The translations under genes were made by a program, and so were the position numbers. From Rattus norvegicus (lineage: Eukaryota; Chordata; Mammalia; Rodentia; Muridae): a stretch of DNA of 64,000 bases. The stretch lies in NCBI RefSeq assembly GCF_036323735.1, contig NC_086031.1, positions 42,008,725-42,072,724 of the forward strand, written 5' to 3'. The notes beneath the pieces were generated by a model. The model did no database searches and had not been told where the DNA came from. It saw only the letters and a list, made by a program, of their open reading frames with translations. This document shows positions 22,216 through 34,450 of this stretch, piece after piece (position 1 is the stretch's first letter; each line of letters starts with the position of its first letter).

Positions 22216-23185
22216 AGTAAAAAAAAAATTTTTTTTAAGTAAGTCATTCATCTTAAGACAAATTAGAAAGATTTAACTCATGACCAACAAATGAAAATTG
22301 CTTATTTCAAGATACTCAAGTGAACTATAGGAAACCATATCAGAAAGACATTTCAACAGGCAGGTTGATGGGTACTGTATATACAAACAAAACCACTTTA
22401 TCCTCTGATGAAGAGTTACTCGCTTTAATGCTGGAAAACCTAACATTATAGAAGAGAATATAATTTGTCAAACTTGGTATCCGTGGCAACCAGGCATCAG
22501 GCAGTGACACGTTCTTCATTTAATTCAAACCACTTGCTGGAAGGTGAGAGAGGCAGTGTCTTCCCATTCAACCTCCCAGGCTATTACTCCAAGCCACTGA
22601 AGTCTAGTGTCTCTCGTCTGTCTGCCATGCATCTGCTGCATTCTCTGCACGCCTGGCTTTTGTGTGACCGTGAAATACTGGGGCAGAGAAGCCTTGTTTT
22701 ACAACTAATATGTGAAATACAGCAAGCTGCTCAGATGAGAGTGTGTCAAGATGCATCCCCTCTAGGACTGTGGGCTGGGTGAGCTTTTGAAGTACGCATA
22801 ACTGTGGGCACAAAAAGTCACTGGTGTGAGCAGTGGAGGAAAAGTCCGCCTTGCTTTAGAAATGTAGTTTAATCCATGGTGTTCACAGGCACTGCAGCTT
22901 CTGTGAGGAGGGCACTTTTGAGAGTGTTACGCTATCAGTTTTACTTTAACTTAAAGTAGTTTGTGTTATAACAAAATCATATGATCATTCATTAAGAAGG
23001 GCAACAAATTCCTTGAAAACTAGCCACTTCACAAATCAGGCTAGAAGCAATAAAAACTAGGGTAGAACTAAACACAATATTAAACTTGGGTTTAGGACTC
23101 CAGAGCCATATTAGAAGTAATACTGAAAAAATAAGTCATATTATCAGAGGGATACTGCTAACCTTGTAAAAAGCATACGACCAGG

Positions 23186-23345
23186 GCCAGGAAGACAGAT
23201 CAGTCAGGAAAGTGCTGCCGTGCAAATGTGAGGACCTGAGTTCTTCTCTCTGAACCCACAGAAAAAGCTGAGTGTGGTGGAGTGCACTTACAATCCTAGC
23301 ACTTAGGAGGTGGAGATGGGCAGATTCCTGGGACCCACTGCCAGA
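23186..23345 (+). mobile_element. B4-type SINE
   Basis: 'aagacagatcagtcaggaaa' start and 'tgaggacctgagttcttctc' body, with a B1-like segment behind it. Confidence 0.5.
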
Positions 23346-23389
23346 CAGTCTAGCTAACTGATGAGCCTTAGGTCTCAGTAAGAGACCTT

Positions 23390-23565
23390 ACCATGTTGGT
23401 ACACACCTTTAATCCCAGCACTCAGGGAGCAGAGGCAGGCAGAAGTCTGTGAGTACAAGGCCAGCCTGGTCTACATAGTGAGTTCCAGGACAGAGAGAGC
23501 TACATAGAGACTCTCTCAAAACCCTCCAAACAAATGAACAAACAAACAAACAAACAAACAAACAG
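23390..23565 (+). mobile_element. B1 SINE with (AAAC)n tail
   Basis: Clear B1: 'cacctttaatcccagcactc', 'aggccagcctggtctacata', ending in 'ctctctcaaaa' followed by an expanded AAAC tail to 23563. Confidence 0.85.
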
Positions 23566-24345
23566 GTAGATGATTCCTGAGTTACAATTCTCGACCTCTG
23601 AGACTTACATTTGGCCTCCACATGCATGTACGTGCACAAACATACACATAGGCATGCATGTGTATATATGACCATGCTCAAGATCACTATCATTCTAAGG
23701 AATGGTCAATCTATAATAGAAGATGTTTCCTTTGTCCTAATGAGGACCAGTCTTCACATACACAAGTGTTGATTTATGTAAGAGCTTCAGGAACACAACC
23801 TTGAATAAAATAAGAGTGTCCTGAAAGTCTTAATTTCAAGATGTCATTTACTTTTAATCATGTTTTAAGCTTTCCTGTCTGGTTTCATCTTACTTATCCT
23901 GTCTCTTGACAGAAACATTTACTCCATTTCTAGTTTTAGGTTCTTGGTAGTATTGTCTATGGCTGGAACACTCTAACCAATACATAGGTCAGATTTTAGA
24001 ACCTTTAATCCAACATTAAGGAGGTGAAGAGACAACTGCTAGTGGGTCCCTAAGCTATTCCATCCTCATAGATTCTCTACATACAGCATTTTCTAGGCCT
24101 CAACTGGCTGGGTAAAAACTGATCTTGATACATACATGGACGTATGCTCCAGTGCAATCATCCCCCTGCCTCAATGTTAAATGGCCTGGCTTAGACATTC
24201 ACATCTAAATATTTTAGAATGAGGCTGAAGCCCAAAAGGGTCCTTTTTTACATAGTTTGACTACAACTGCCCTAATTTATAAAACATCTACCCTTCTCAG
24301 ACCTTTTTAACATGACACCCGACTGTTGGTGGCAACCTGGCCGTG

Positions 24346-24618
24346 ACAGTTTGATGTAGAATGGACCTCATAGCTTATATTTGAACACCTGGTCCCTACT
24401 TGGCAGAACGGCATAGGAGGTGTGGCCTTATTGAAGGACGTGTGTCACTGGCGCTTGAGAAAGCCATGCGGTTCCCACTTACGATCTCTGTCTGGTGGTT
24501 GTGGGTCAAGATGTAAGCTTCCAGCTGCTGCTACTGTACCGTGCCTGCTTGCTTGCTCCTTGCCATCATGGTCTTGGGTTCTAACCCTCTGGAACTGTAA
24601 GTCCCAAATTAAATGCCC

Positions 24619-24675
<57 letters not shown>

Positions 24676-24700
24676 TATACTTTATAAACTGTCTTGGTCA
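24346..24700 (+). mobile_element. MaLR/MT-like LTR fragment with internal (CA)n
   Basis: 'ggaggtgtggccttattgaa', 'tgtgtcactggcgcttgaga', 'tctggaactgtaagtcccaa' and 'aactgtcttggtcatttg' follow the order seen again at 26108-26470. A CA run (24621-24672) has grown inside its 3' part. No viral genes. LTR family from memory. Confidence 0.55.
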
Positions 24701-24734
24701 TTTGAGGGGGGAATGTGAGCTGCCCTCCTAGCTC

Positions 24735-24865
24735 CTTGCTTGGAGGGCAGGTGTGGTGGTGCAAACCTTTAACCTCGGTGTTTAGGAGGCAGAGGGGGTG
24801 GGTCTGCCAGCCTGGTTTACTAACTGAGCTCCAAGGCAGCCAGGGAGGTCACAGAGAAATAAAAA
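24735..24865 (+). mobile_element. B1 SINE, diverged
   Basis: 'ggtgtggtggtgcaaacctt' to 'gcagccagggaggtcacaga'. First of two adjacent B1 copies in the same orientation. Confidence 0.65.
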
Positions 24866-24884
24866 GCAAAATTCTGGAAGAAGC

Positions 24885-25030
24885 CAGATGTGGTGGGGCA
24901 CACCTTTAATTCTAGCAATCTGAAAGGAAGAGACAGGCAGATCTCTGTGAGCCCAAGGCCAGCCTGGCCTACAGAGTAAGTTCCAGGTCTGCCAGAGACA
25001 TAACAAAATGAGACCTTATTTCAAGAATCA
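24885..25030 (+). mobile_element. B1 SINE
   Basis: 'ccagatgtggtggggcacac', 'ctttaattctagcaatctga' and 'aggccagcctggcctacaga'. The tail reads 'tttcaagaatcaagcaagca'. Confidence 0.8.
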
Positions 25031-25159
25031 AGCAAGCAAGCACACAAACCAAACCATACTGCCTGAAAAGATGTGGTCCTAAGGAATCTGTGCAACTCTT
25101 ACTGCGAGATCTGAAAGAATCTGCATGAGAAAACTACATTAATCAATGGTGTGGGTGTG

Positions 25160-25425
25160 TGTACAGAGGTCAGAGGACACTGGAGTTACTTACTCTTCTT
25201 CCGTTAGGGTGGCCACTGGTAGGATGGCCCATTCCCGGTGGCTGACTCCACTCATGTGCACATGGGCAGCACCGATTAGACTCAATGGGTTATTTAAAAA
25301 AAGAAAAAAAGGAAGCAAAGTTGGGAGGGAGAAGTGTGAGGGACGCCAAAGAGAGTGGGTGAGGAGTGGGCTCCATACATACATGAAATTTTCAAAGAGT
25401 AAAAACAACAGGCTGCCCTCTATTG
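25160..25425 (+). mobile_element. L1 3'-end-like fragment (tentative)
   Basis: G/A-rich text ending in 'catgaaattttcaaagagta'. Resembles 33600-33825 in the same intron series. I recall such ends from rodent L1, unverified. Confidence 0.4.
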
Positions 25426-25569
25426 TATTTTCGAGCATCCTTAAGCAGAAAGAATACGTAGTATAATAGACATCAAGATATAAAATGACAATTTTATAAA
25501 ACAAAGAGTTAAGGGACCTTTTGTTACATCATGACACTTTCTTATCTAACAGAGACTCGAGTCTCTTAC

Positions 25570-25689
25570 CTGGCCAGCAGCCTGAATGCTCAGGATAGCC
25601 ACACGAGTATCGGGGTCCTTCTGAAACTGATTGACCAGATGGATTCTTTCTGAGGACGGAACACTTCCATCTATCCTGATGTAGCGAGC
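25570..25689 (-). CDS. Zranb3: Zranb3 exon 5 of window: helicase lobe 2 core
   Basis: 120 bp, phase 0 both sides, 40 residues. It contains RYIRIDGSVPSSERIHLV (the RIDG...R segment typical of SNF2 lobe 2, where substrate DNA and the ATPase cycle are coupled), then NQFQKDPDTRVAILSIQAAGQ, the strand leading into motif V. Motif V (AGQ|GLT) is split exactly at this exon's end. Rat has Pro where human ZRANB3 has Ser after GSV; SMARCAL1 also has Pro nearby, so it is tolerated. Acceptor GCTAG; donor CCAG|GTAAGAG, strong. Confidence 0.97.
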
Positions 25690-25859
25690 CTAGCATCAAC
25701 AAGGGACACAGCGAAGTTAGACGGGCCCTATGCAGCCTTACTTTATCTATTCTATACCTCGTTTTTATAGTCATATAAAGATGCAAGCTGGGTAGAATGG
25801 TATATCAGCAAATGTTATACAGGAAGACTCTTAATAACATATAACAACTTCTTAATAAA

Positions 25860-26050
25860 AACTTTTATTATTGAATGGGTGTGCATACACATGCGTGTAC
25901 ATGCATAAGTGCCATGGTGTATATGTGGACGTTAGAGGACAACTATCAGTTGTTTCTCTCCTGCCACCAAGTGGGTTTCAGAGACTGAACTCAAGTTAAC
26001 AGGGACGGTGACAAGATCCTTTACCTGCTCAACTCTCTTGCCCACCCCAG
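25860..26050 (-). mobile_element. B3 SINE
   Basis: 'gtgcatacacatgcgtgtac', 'ctgccaccaagtgggtttca' and 'cctgctcaactctcttgccc' in reverse-SINE order. Confidence 0.6.
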
Positions 26051-26107
26051 TTTTTGACTTTTTTAACCTACGTCAAGATAGGATATATATGTAATATACC
26101 TTAATAC

Positions 26108-26475
26108 CACTGTGGTGTTTGAATAAGAATGGTCTGCACAGACTCACATATCTGACTGCTTGGTCCCTGGCTGGTGGAACCGTTTAAGGCTTGGGGTGTG
26201 GCCATGTAGGAAGTGATGTGTCGCTGGGGGTGGGTTTGGAGGTTTCCTAAGCCCATGGCATTCCCAGTTAGCTCTCTCTTTGCCTCATGGTGTTTGCCTT
26301 GACATGTAACTTCTTGGCAATTGCTCTAGCACCATGCCTGCCTGCCGCCATGCTCCATGCTATGATGGTCACAGACCCATCACCCTCTGGCACCACAAGC
26401 CCAATAATTTTTTTTTTTTTTTTGCATAAGTTGCCTTGGTCATGGTATCTTCACACTTCTATTGAAAAGTAACTT
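26108..26475 (+). mobile_element. MaLR/MT-like LTR fragment
   Basis: 'actgtggtgtttgaataaga', 'tgtggccatgtaggaagtga', 'atgtgtcgctgggggtgggt' and 'agttgccttggtcatggtat'. Its 3' part is interrupted by a T-run. Same family as 24346 and 61490. No internal genes. Confidence 0.6.
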
Positions 26476-28601
26476 GGACAACCACCAATGCCAGAAACAA
26501 TTGCTTTTATGCAACAGGAGTCCTATAAATACTTTTTAATTAAGCAAATGTTTCTTCAGTAACATTCTAACAAGTCAATTCATAACCTGTAGGCAGTCGA
26601 TAAGAGTAACTTTAGGGTCACGGGATCAGTTACTGCAGGGTAAAACCAAAGCCAGATGAGCGAGAAAAGGGAGATGACTTGGCTCTGGTATCGGACGTAC
26701 AGAGAGTGGTGCATGTATTTATGAAATATAACCGAGTATTAACCGGGAAGTAAATGTTCTAAATCTGCCACTCAGGACGTCTTCTTTCCACATTATCAAA
26801 CTTGAAAGAAGCATAAGACGATTGTATCCACTGAAGTGAGGAAAGGAGACACCCACACACACCTTTACAAAACGGAGAATCATTAAGTGTTAAACTGAAC
26901 AGACGCTGTCTTCAAGAACAATTTAAGCTGTGAAAAGAGTCATGTGTTAGAAAATAGCTAAAAAGAACTAACTCAGCCTCATAAAAATAAGTTAAGCCCT
27001 AAATTCCAACTCATCTCATTCAAGTAAGTATAGGCTCTATGAAAAAGAAACCACCAGAAAGTTAAGGGAAATATGAACATTTACTTTAAAAGAAGATTAT
27101 CCAAGTATCATTAAATATTTCGTTTTCTTTCTTGAACCTATGTGCCTGTTCATATGTGCGAGTGCAGGTCAGTGTTTGCCGCAGTGTGGAAGTGGACTAC
27201 AGAGAGCAGCCTGAAGGGGCGGTGTCCTTGCCTTCACCTTGTTTGAGGCAGGGTCTCTAGTCTTTCTGCTGTGCCACAGGAAGCCTAGAGCTCGTAGCCT
27301 ATGAGCATTCAAGGATCCTCCTGTCTCTGCTTCCCATCTCACGACAGAAGTCCTGGCACTGCCATACCTCAGTTCTTAATCTTGCACAGCAAGCATTTGA
27401 CTCACAGAGTCTGCTCTCTAGCCCAAAACTTACTTTCTTCACAAAGCACACATCACCTGACCAATGACTCTGTACCTTTACAGATTATAAATTCTAAACA
27501 AAACACATGGTTAGAGTAGGGAGAGGTGGGGCAAAATTCTCCTCCCTCGGTGAATATCTGTATTTTTAACTCTGAAGCTGAGTGAGATTTCAACCCTCCA
27601 CTGGAATGGCTGAGAGGAAAACAAGTGGACCACTGTGCCTGGATCAGAATCCAGGAATTTTAACACAAAATACATTCAGAATAGGAAGGTAGTATGAATC
27701 TCTTTTTCTTGTCAATGATTTAAAAATTAGTTGTAAGGTTACTGAAGTCTTTCTCAGAGCATGAAAATCTAGGACAAAGACCCTTTCACATTATAGCATC
27801 ACACTCTGCTAAGTCATGAATCCCTCTCTGAAGGACAACACCAGAACGTAGGAACACACCAGTTAATATCTCATCCTGACTCTGAAACGACCTGTTCTGG
27901 CTGCATCGCTCCCATGTAGAAGGTCACACTGCTTGCCAGAAATTTTACATGGCTGCCTCTGAACACCTGTGCAAGCCCCAAGCACTCACAGGACAGATGG
28001 CAGGTAAAACTTTGAAATGGACAATGGGAGACGCCATCACTGATGTGAATCCTGGAAACTGAGGTGGATCTCAGAGGATTCAGGGAGGATCACCGACCAT
28101 GGCCTAGTTACCTGAACTGGCCAGCCATGTGGTCATGCACTTGAATGTGTCTGTGCTCACTCTTCCTGACAATTTCCCTCGGAGGGTATGGTCTGTGAGT
28201 TTAAGGTTGATAATGTGGGGCAGTGACTTCCACTGGACTGTTCTTTTCTCTTAGCCACACTAGGTTGTGTTGGGGTTTTGCTACGCTCCGGTGCTATCTC
28301 CAGGGGCAGGAAGGAACTCCCATTATGGCTGTCAAGACAGAATAACCTCAATTAACTCAGATAAATTGAACAGAGGAAAATTTAAGATTGTTATAAAAAA
28401 GAAAACGGTATGTCGTGGTAATACTATATTACTGAAATTTGTAAGAAAATAATCAAGAAATTGTTGATATAATCATGTACTTTAAAAACGTCATCCAAAG
28501 AAGGTTAGAAATATCCACATAAATCATGAGACTAAAAGTGATATTCAGTGCAGTGAAAATATGCATTCTAAAAGTTATTTTATAGAAACGTTATCACATA
28601 C

Positions 28602-28721
28602 CTTGCTTTCGATGACTGCTTCTGTGCAAGCTTGGAGCATACTTAAATGGTGAGCAAAGACCAGAAATTTAAGTGAGTCATTCTGAAGCAACATCTTAAT
28701 ATAGTCCTTCACTGCACCTGC
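28602..28721 (-). CDS. Zranb3: Zranb3 exon 4 of window: SNF2 motif IV
   Basis: 120 bp, phase 0 both sides, 40 residues. It starts AGAVKDYIKMLLQND, continues with LKFLVFAHHLSMLQACTEAV (SNF2 motif IV, the first beta strand of lobe 2 with the conserved F-x-H-H) and ends IESK. This exon opens the second RecA-like lobe. Acceptor TTTAG; donor CAAG|GTATGTG, strong. Human has IENK at the end, rat IESK. Confidence 0.97.
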
Positions 28722-29472
28722 CTAAACAATAAAAATCAAATTTTATTAACATCCAAGTTTTTATTAAACCATCATGCCACTTTTAATAAAGGAAAAAAAA
28801 GCTCCCGCCACCAGCAAGTATCTTTAGACACGCACGTCTGTGGGCTTTGGCTGGTTTTTCTCTCGGGAGTCTACTAGAGTGGAACCCGCACATGTAAGAG
28901 AGACGTGTGGAAATGCTACCTGAGTATGTGTGTCCACTGTCTTTTATTGCTGTAACAAGATACCGAGAGGAATCAATTTAAAACATGGAGATTTTACTCT
29001 GGTGGCAAGTTTCCTGTCAAGAGCTGGCCAGTTCTGAGCACTGGGGAGGTAGAACATCACGCAGGCAGCTGTGGGGGGAGGACACTGCTCATCTTACAGC
29101 AGCTATGCAGCAGGAGTGAAGGTACCATGGATCGGATACACCCTTTCAGAACGCACTCCTGTGTACACCCTTCCGGGACACACTCCTGTGAGCCACCTCT
29201 TTCAGGTGGGCTCTAACCACCTACTCTACGTCACTTCCCACTAAGTCACAAATCTATGAGCCAGTTCAGCCATTGATGAGATCAATGTCGATCTGATCTG
29301 ATCAACTCCTCAAAGCCCGAGGTTAGCAAGAAAACCTGTAGCACAGGGAGGGGGTTCGGGGTACCTCAGATTGAAATAACACGGGAGGGCTAAGGGAGAG
29401 AGAGAAATGAGGTGCGGGTGAGAGGAGAATGTACTATTGTTTAGAAGATGGTTCTTAAAATAATTTCATGCA

Positions 29473-29570
29473 GGGGCTGGGGATTTAGCTCAGTGGTAGA
29501 GAGCTTACCTAGGAAGCGCAAGGCCCTGGGTTCGGTCCCCAGCTCCGAAAAAAAGAACCAAAAAAAAAAA
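29473..29570 (+). mobile_element. ID SINE with short TSD
   Basis: Full body; one change in the A-box side ('tagagagcttaccta'). Tail A7-GAACC-A18. Duplication about TTCATGCA (29465-29472) repeated after the tail. Confidence 0.95.
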
Positions 29571-29784
29571 AAAAAAATTCATGCAAATGCAAAGGGATTA
29601 AGGAGAAAAGGGAGAAAATTAAAGACTTTAAAGAAGATTAGGTCTGATGTTTAAGGCTGAAGAATCTTGGTTCACCTTCTCCTTGAATTGAGCTAGTGAG
29701 GCAGGCATAGGGAAAGGCAGGCAAAGAAGTCGAAGGCCAGGTGAAATGGGAAGTTACTTGTCTCTAGGGCGGAGAAGTGTGAGG

Positions 29785-30130
29785 CTAGTTTTATGTCAAC
29801 CTGATACAAGCTAGAGTTATTTGGGAAGAGAGACTCTCAACTGAGAAAATGTCCTCATAACATAGGCCTGTAGTCTATAGGGCATTTATTGACTAGTGAT
29901 TGATGGAAGGGGGCCTAGCTTGTTGTGGGTGGGGCCATCACTGGGCTGGTGCCCTGGGTGCTATAAGGAAGCAGGCTGAGCAAGCCATGAGGAGCAAGGC
30001 AGTAAGCAGCACCCCTCCATGGCCTCTGCATTAGCTCCTGCCTGCAGGTTCCTGCCCTGACTTCCTAGATGATGGACGTATAAGCTGCTAGGTTTTCCTC
30101 TTCAAGATGCTTTTTAAAATATACATACAC
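29785..30130 (+). mobile_element. Rodent 'caacttgacac' interspersed repeat, copy 4
   Basis: Best preserved copy in the window: 'aagctagagttatttgggaa', 'aggaagcaggctgagcaagc', 'cctccatggcctctgcatta' and 'aggttcctgccctgacttcc'. Confidence 0.65.
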
Positions 30131-30168
30131 TTTCTCTTAGTTGTTACTACATATCACTCACTGGCTGG

Positions 30169-30285
30169 TGTATGCCTGCAGTTCCTGGAGACTGAGACAG
30201 GAAGATTACAAGTTTAAGACTGGCCTGGACCACACAGTTAGTCCCAGGTTAGCCTGGGCTCAGGAATAAAAAGATAAATAAAAGG
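30169..30285 (+). mobile_element. B1 SINE, diverged
   Basis: 'tgtatgcctgcagttcctgg', 'gagactgagacaggaagatt' and 'ggttagcctgggctcaggaa'. Followed directly by a B3. Confidence 0.6.
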
Positions 30286-30295
30286 GGGTGGGGGC

Positions 30296-30480
30296 GGGAA
30301 AAATGGTCCAAGAATGCCTGCTGCTCTTCTAGAGATCTCAAGTTCGGTTTCCAGCACATACATCGTGTGGCTCACAACTGCCCGCAATTCCAGGGAATCC
30401 GATGCCCTCTTATGGTCCCCACAGGCACCTGAATGCGTGCACACACATATACATACATAAAAATAATGTTTTAATATCAA
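30296..30480 (+). mobile_element. B3 SINE
   Basis: 'tgtggctcacaactgcccgc', 'agggaatccgatgccctctt' and the CA-rich end with an A-rich tail. Confidence 0.75.
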
Positions 30481-31339
30481 CAAAAGTTTGGTTACTCAGA
30501 AATTTTGGATAAAGATGGTGGGCTGAACTCACTGAACCCTTATTCCCTCTTAATCTAAGACCAGCAAAGGACACAACCTCCACGGAAGCTAAGAAGCACA
30601 CGATGCCTGAGAACTGAGTCTCCGTTCTGAGAGCTCCCAAGCTCGCAATATGGAATGCACAGGAACATCCGGTTTCCGTTGCAGTCATGTACAAGGCCCA
30701 GGAGGATAGGGTGAGGGGAGCTAGAACAGGGACGAGCTAAGAAAAGGCGCAAGTGGAGTTATCCCCAAGCCTGTGCCTCATTCTGGCTACAAGTTCCAAG
30801 TCACACACGCAGACTCCCCGCATCCTGGCAGCAAACTGGAGACACACTGTTCAGACGGGGTAGAGCAGAGCTGGTTTGAAAGTGGAATCCTGGACTGGGA
30901 GCGAGCAGTACGGTGTAAGCATAAAGAAGACATACCAGGCATGCGATCCCCAGTACAGCAGGGGCGAGTGCAGGGCCTAAAGACAGGCGTTAGGTGATGG
31001 GGCTTCTACACTCCTGAATCGGTGATGTGTTTATGAGAAGGCTGAGACTGCACGCCATCTTGTAGTCTCTCTACTCTTTTGCTCTTTGCCTTCTGCTGTG
31101 GGATAAAGTAGCATAAGGGCCTTCATCAGATGCTGGCACCTTGATACTGGACTGTCCAGCCTCCTGAATTGTGAGCTAAATAACCTTTCATTGTTTACAA
31201 ATGTTCCTGTCTCAAGTATCCTATTATAGAAGAACCGCACAATGGAATCAGGGAGTGGGGCATAATGCTTAAAATCATGATGCTTAAATGAAAAGTTTTA
31301 TTAATAGGCACTGAAGGACCGTGTATAAAGTTCAATGAT

Positions 31340-31433
31340 GGGGTTGGGGATTTAGCTCAGTGGTAGAGTGCTTGCCTAGCAAGTGCAAGGCCCTGGGTTC
31401 GGTCCCCAGCTCTGAAAAAAAAAATTAAAAAAA
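31340..31433 (+). mobile_element. ID SINE with TSD
   Basis: Full body with tail A10TTA10. Perfect duplication AAAGTTCAATGAT at 31327-31339 and 31434-31446. Confidence 0.97.
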
Positions 31434-31490
31434 AAAGTTCAATGATAAAGCACATACTTGCCTACTGTATAACTTCTAGGTTTGATATTT

Positions 31491-31757
31491 AGAAGGAAGG
31501 AAGGGAGGGAGGGAGGGAGGAAGGAAGGAAGGAAGGGAGGAAGGGAGAAGGGTAGAGGGAGGGAATGAAGTTAAGAGGAAAAAGAGGGGAGGAGGAAGAA
31601 GGAGGAAAAGGGAGGAAAAAGGAGGGAAGAGGAAGAAGGGAAGGAAGAGGAAAGAAAAGGGAAGGAGGGGAGGGAAAGGAGAAAAGAGGAGAGGAAGGAG
31701 AAGGAGACAAGGAGAGGATGGGAAGCAGAAGGGAAAGGAGGAGAGGAGAAAAAGGCG
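31491..31757. repeat. Polypurine (GGAA/GGGA)n tract, about 267 bp
   Basis: Almost pure A/G on the plus strand (first ~70 bp regular GGAA/GGGA, then irregular). Reads as a long pyrimidine tract in the Zranb3 transcript. Opposite-strand ORFs here are Ser/Pro-rich artefacts. Confidence 0.95.
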
Positions 31758-33599
31758 AATGATGATTTGTGAAGTTAATGACTCTGAAGAAAATGAGATG
31801 AGTTACAGAGGAAAGAAAACTTGAGGAACAAGAACAAAGATGTAATGAAACACAGCAAGACATTCTGGTGGGCTTCGCCACAGCCAGAGGCTGTGGTCCC
31901 TGTAGTGCGTATTCCAGAGCCAGAGCCAGGAGAAAGACGTTTAAATGTTTTCACCATAAAGAAAGACAAACTGCATGTTTACCCTGATTTAAACATTCCA
32001 TATTATATTAACACATCACATGGCATAAAAAATAAACAACAGTATGTCCCATGGTTCACCTGCAGGTGTTTTAAACATGGGCTTTATAACGAATGTAGTA
32101 AACACTGCTCAGGCCAAAGTTAACATAATTTAAACATTTAGTCAAGTTATGTCACTAGGATGGACGAATTGGAACGAGATAGTTATGATCTGTGGAGGGG
32201 GACAGAGAGGTGAAATTTTATCCTGTTTATTGACAAACCCATAGAGCGAGCTGCAGGGACAATGCGAGCTGTAATGCAAGCTAAAGTGCTATAAAAGCAC
32301 AGTGTTGAGATCTAAACGAATTAAAAGAAAGCAAACAACAATACTCAGCTTTTATAAGCACTGAAAGGATCCCGCAACTGGGGAATAAATTAGGAGTTGT
32401 TTTTCAGAGTGACTGTTTTCACTCGTTAACATAGCTTTAGTGATATTTAACACTAAAAATTAAAAAATACCCATCTAAAATTTATATGCATTAACTGCAG
32501 CGTCTCAAGCATTATTCTATAGACTGCATTCTGCATGTCTAAATTTTCTGAACAATGCAACAGAGAGCCTGGAGGCTGGCAAGAACTTTAGCCTTGGATG
32601 CCGGGGCCTCAGAAAGTGGCAATGAAGCTCTCAAAACAAGCTGCTACAATTTCCAGATATGTTGTCATGGCAACTAGAGCACTTTAATAAAGTGCATGCT
32701 TGCCTAAAGAGCTGTATTTACAGGGACAAGCTTTTCGGTAAGTACATGTCAAGTTGGAATGCGTAAAGTACGTTCATTACAGCCCGAATCTAGGCTTAGA
32801 ATTGGACAATGGCTGTAACCCAGGCTCATGTGCATTCTTACCTAGTGAGCACTTCCCACCCTCCTGTTATCAGCGACACTGCATCAGGACCAGAGCTTCT
32901 GAGAGAAAGCCGGAGCTCGCTCCCACTACCCCTCAAACCACTGCTTTAAAAAGGCTTATGACTAGGGACTGGGGAGACGGTTTAGTGTAAGAGCTACTGC
33001 TACACAGTTATGAGGAACCAAACCCATATCCCCAGTACCAGCTCAAAGCTGGGCAAGGCTGTGTTGTGCATGCCTGGAACATCATTTTTAGGGAGTTTCC
33101 AGTTTGGTGAGAGACCGTCTCAAAGGAATATGACAAAAACAAAATAGAGAAAAATAACTCAATTTCTTTCATTAGCCTCTGAACCCATGCACGGGGGCAT
33201 GAACACCTTCACATACATGCGCACACAGATGCATACACCACACACATGTATACCCGTAAGAGCAAATGGCCAAAATTCTGAGAGTAACTGCCAGTAAGTG
33301 TTCGGCCATAGATGGCACATACATGTCCAGCCTTCCCATTCCCACCTGAGCCTGAGGCTCAGGGAGTATCTCGGAGACGGTGGGCAGAAAGAATAAAGAG
33401 AGGCCATGGGTGGGGAAGTGCTATGAAAATGCTGTGCTGCAGACATGGCATGGCTCTGGCACATAGGAATTCACAGCAGCTGTGGTTACCTGTGTCAGCG
33501 AGTTACAGCTACGGCGTGGATGAGGGCGAGACACCTGAGGCCTCATACCGAGGTTAAGGATCTGCTGGCAGCTCATGGCCTTTGGGAGAGGGAGAGCCA

Positions 33600-33825
33600 C
33601 TTTTCTGGGAGAGTGTGGCTACTAGTAGGTTGGCCATGCCCTAGTGGGTAGTTCCAAACCTATGAGCAGCGCTAACTGGACGCAGTGCGTTACAGCTAAA
33701 AAAAGGAGGGGGCATGAAGTAGAGAGGGAGATGTTCTTGGAGAGGCCAGGGAGTTTTAATGAGGAGGAGTGGGGATGGATAGGATTGATATATGCATATA
33801 CGAAATTTCTGAATAAATGACTAGA
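33600..33825 (+). mobile_element. L1 3'-end-like fragment (tentative)
   Basis: 'gagagggagatgttcttgga' to 'atacgaaatttctgaataaa', parallel to 25160-25425. Confidence 0.4.
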
Positions 33826-33944
33826 TGGAGTCTTTGAGTTGATGGCATACATAGGTCATAAGGCAAAGATGTGTGTATGTATGTACACACACATGCTTAA
33901 GATATCCAATGGCTTCGTAGAGATGCCTTTTGAAATGTTGTCTT

Positions 33945-34090
33945 ATACAGAGTGTGGTAGTACATGATTTTAGACACAGCATGAAGGAGGCAGAGACAGG
34001 TGGATCGCTGTGAGTTTGAAGACAACTTAGTTTACACAGAGTTCCAGGTCAACCAAGATGACATAGTGAGACCCTGCCTCAAAAAAAATA
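33945..34090 (+). mobile_element. B1 SINE
   Basis: 'gtggtagtacatgattttag', 'gaggcagagacaggtggatc' and 'agaccctgcctcaaaaaaaa'. Confidence 0.75.
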
Positions 34091-34279
34091 GTCTTAAAAG
34101 AGATAAAAAGGTTAATTTCTATGAAATATAAAAAAAAACAATGGGTTTCTGTTGACTAGAATTAGCACAGCAACTTAAACACCGTTTGAGAGGCTGATTT
34201 CTAGGAGCAAATGCATTTGGAGTGTAAAATAACGTGCTAGAAGAATTCTGGTCAGTTCTGAAGTTAGTGTTTGCATTTT

Positions 34280-34450
34280 ATTTTACTCTTAAAAGATTTA
34301 TGTTATTTTGAATTATGTGTTATGTCTCTGCACATGAGTGTGGGTACCCACAGAAGCCAGAGTGTCGGGGCCTCTGTAGACAGAGTTGCCAGTGGACGGG
34401 TCTCCTGGAAAAGCAGGTTGCTAATGAATAAGCCACCTCTCCAAGGCCCC
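34280..34450 (-). mobile_element. B3-like SINE
   Basis: 'gcacatgagtgtgggtaccc' and 'agtgtcggggcctctgtaga', ending 'aagccacctctccaaggccc'. Confidence 0.5.

Larger units (their letters stand above)
21703..25569 (-). other. Zranb3 intron, exon 5 to exon 6 (3867 bp)
   Basis: Holds a copy of the 'caacttgacac' repeat (21815-22215), B4 and three B1 SINEs, an MT-like LTR fragment carrying a CA run (24346-24700), and an L1 3'-end-like tail. 22220-23180 and 23700-24340 show nothing recognisable. Confidence 0.7.
25690..28601 (-). other. Zranb3 intron, exon 4 to exon 5 (2912 bp)
   Basis: Holds a B3 SINE (25860-26050) and an MT-like LTR fragment (26108-26470). 26480-28600 is AT-rich unique intron. A 72-residue plus-strand ORF at 27301 is not recognisable. 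Confidence 0.7.
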
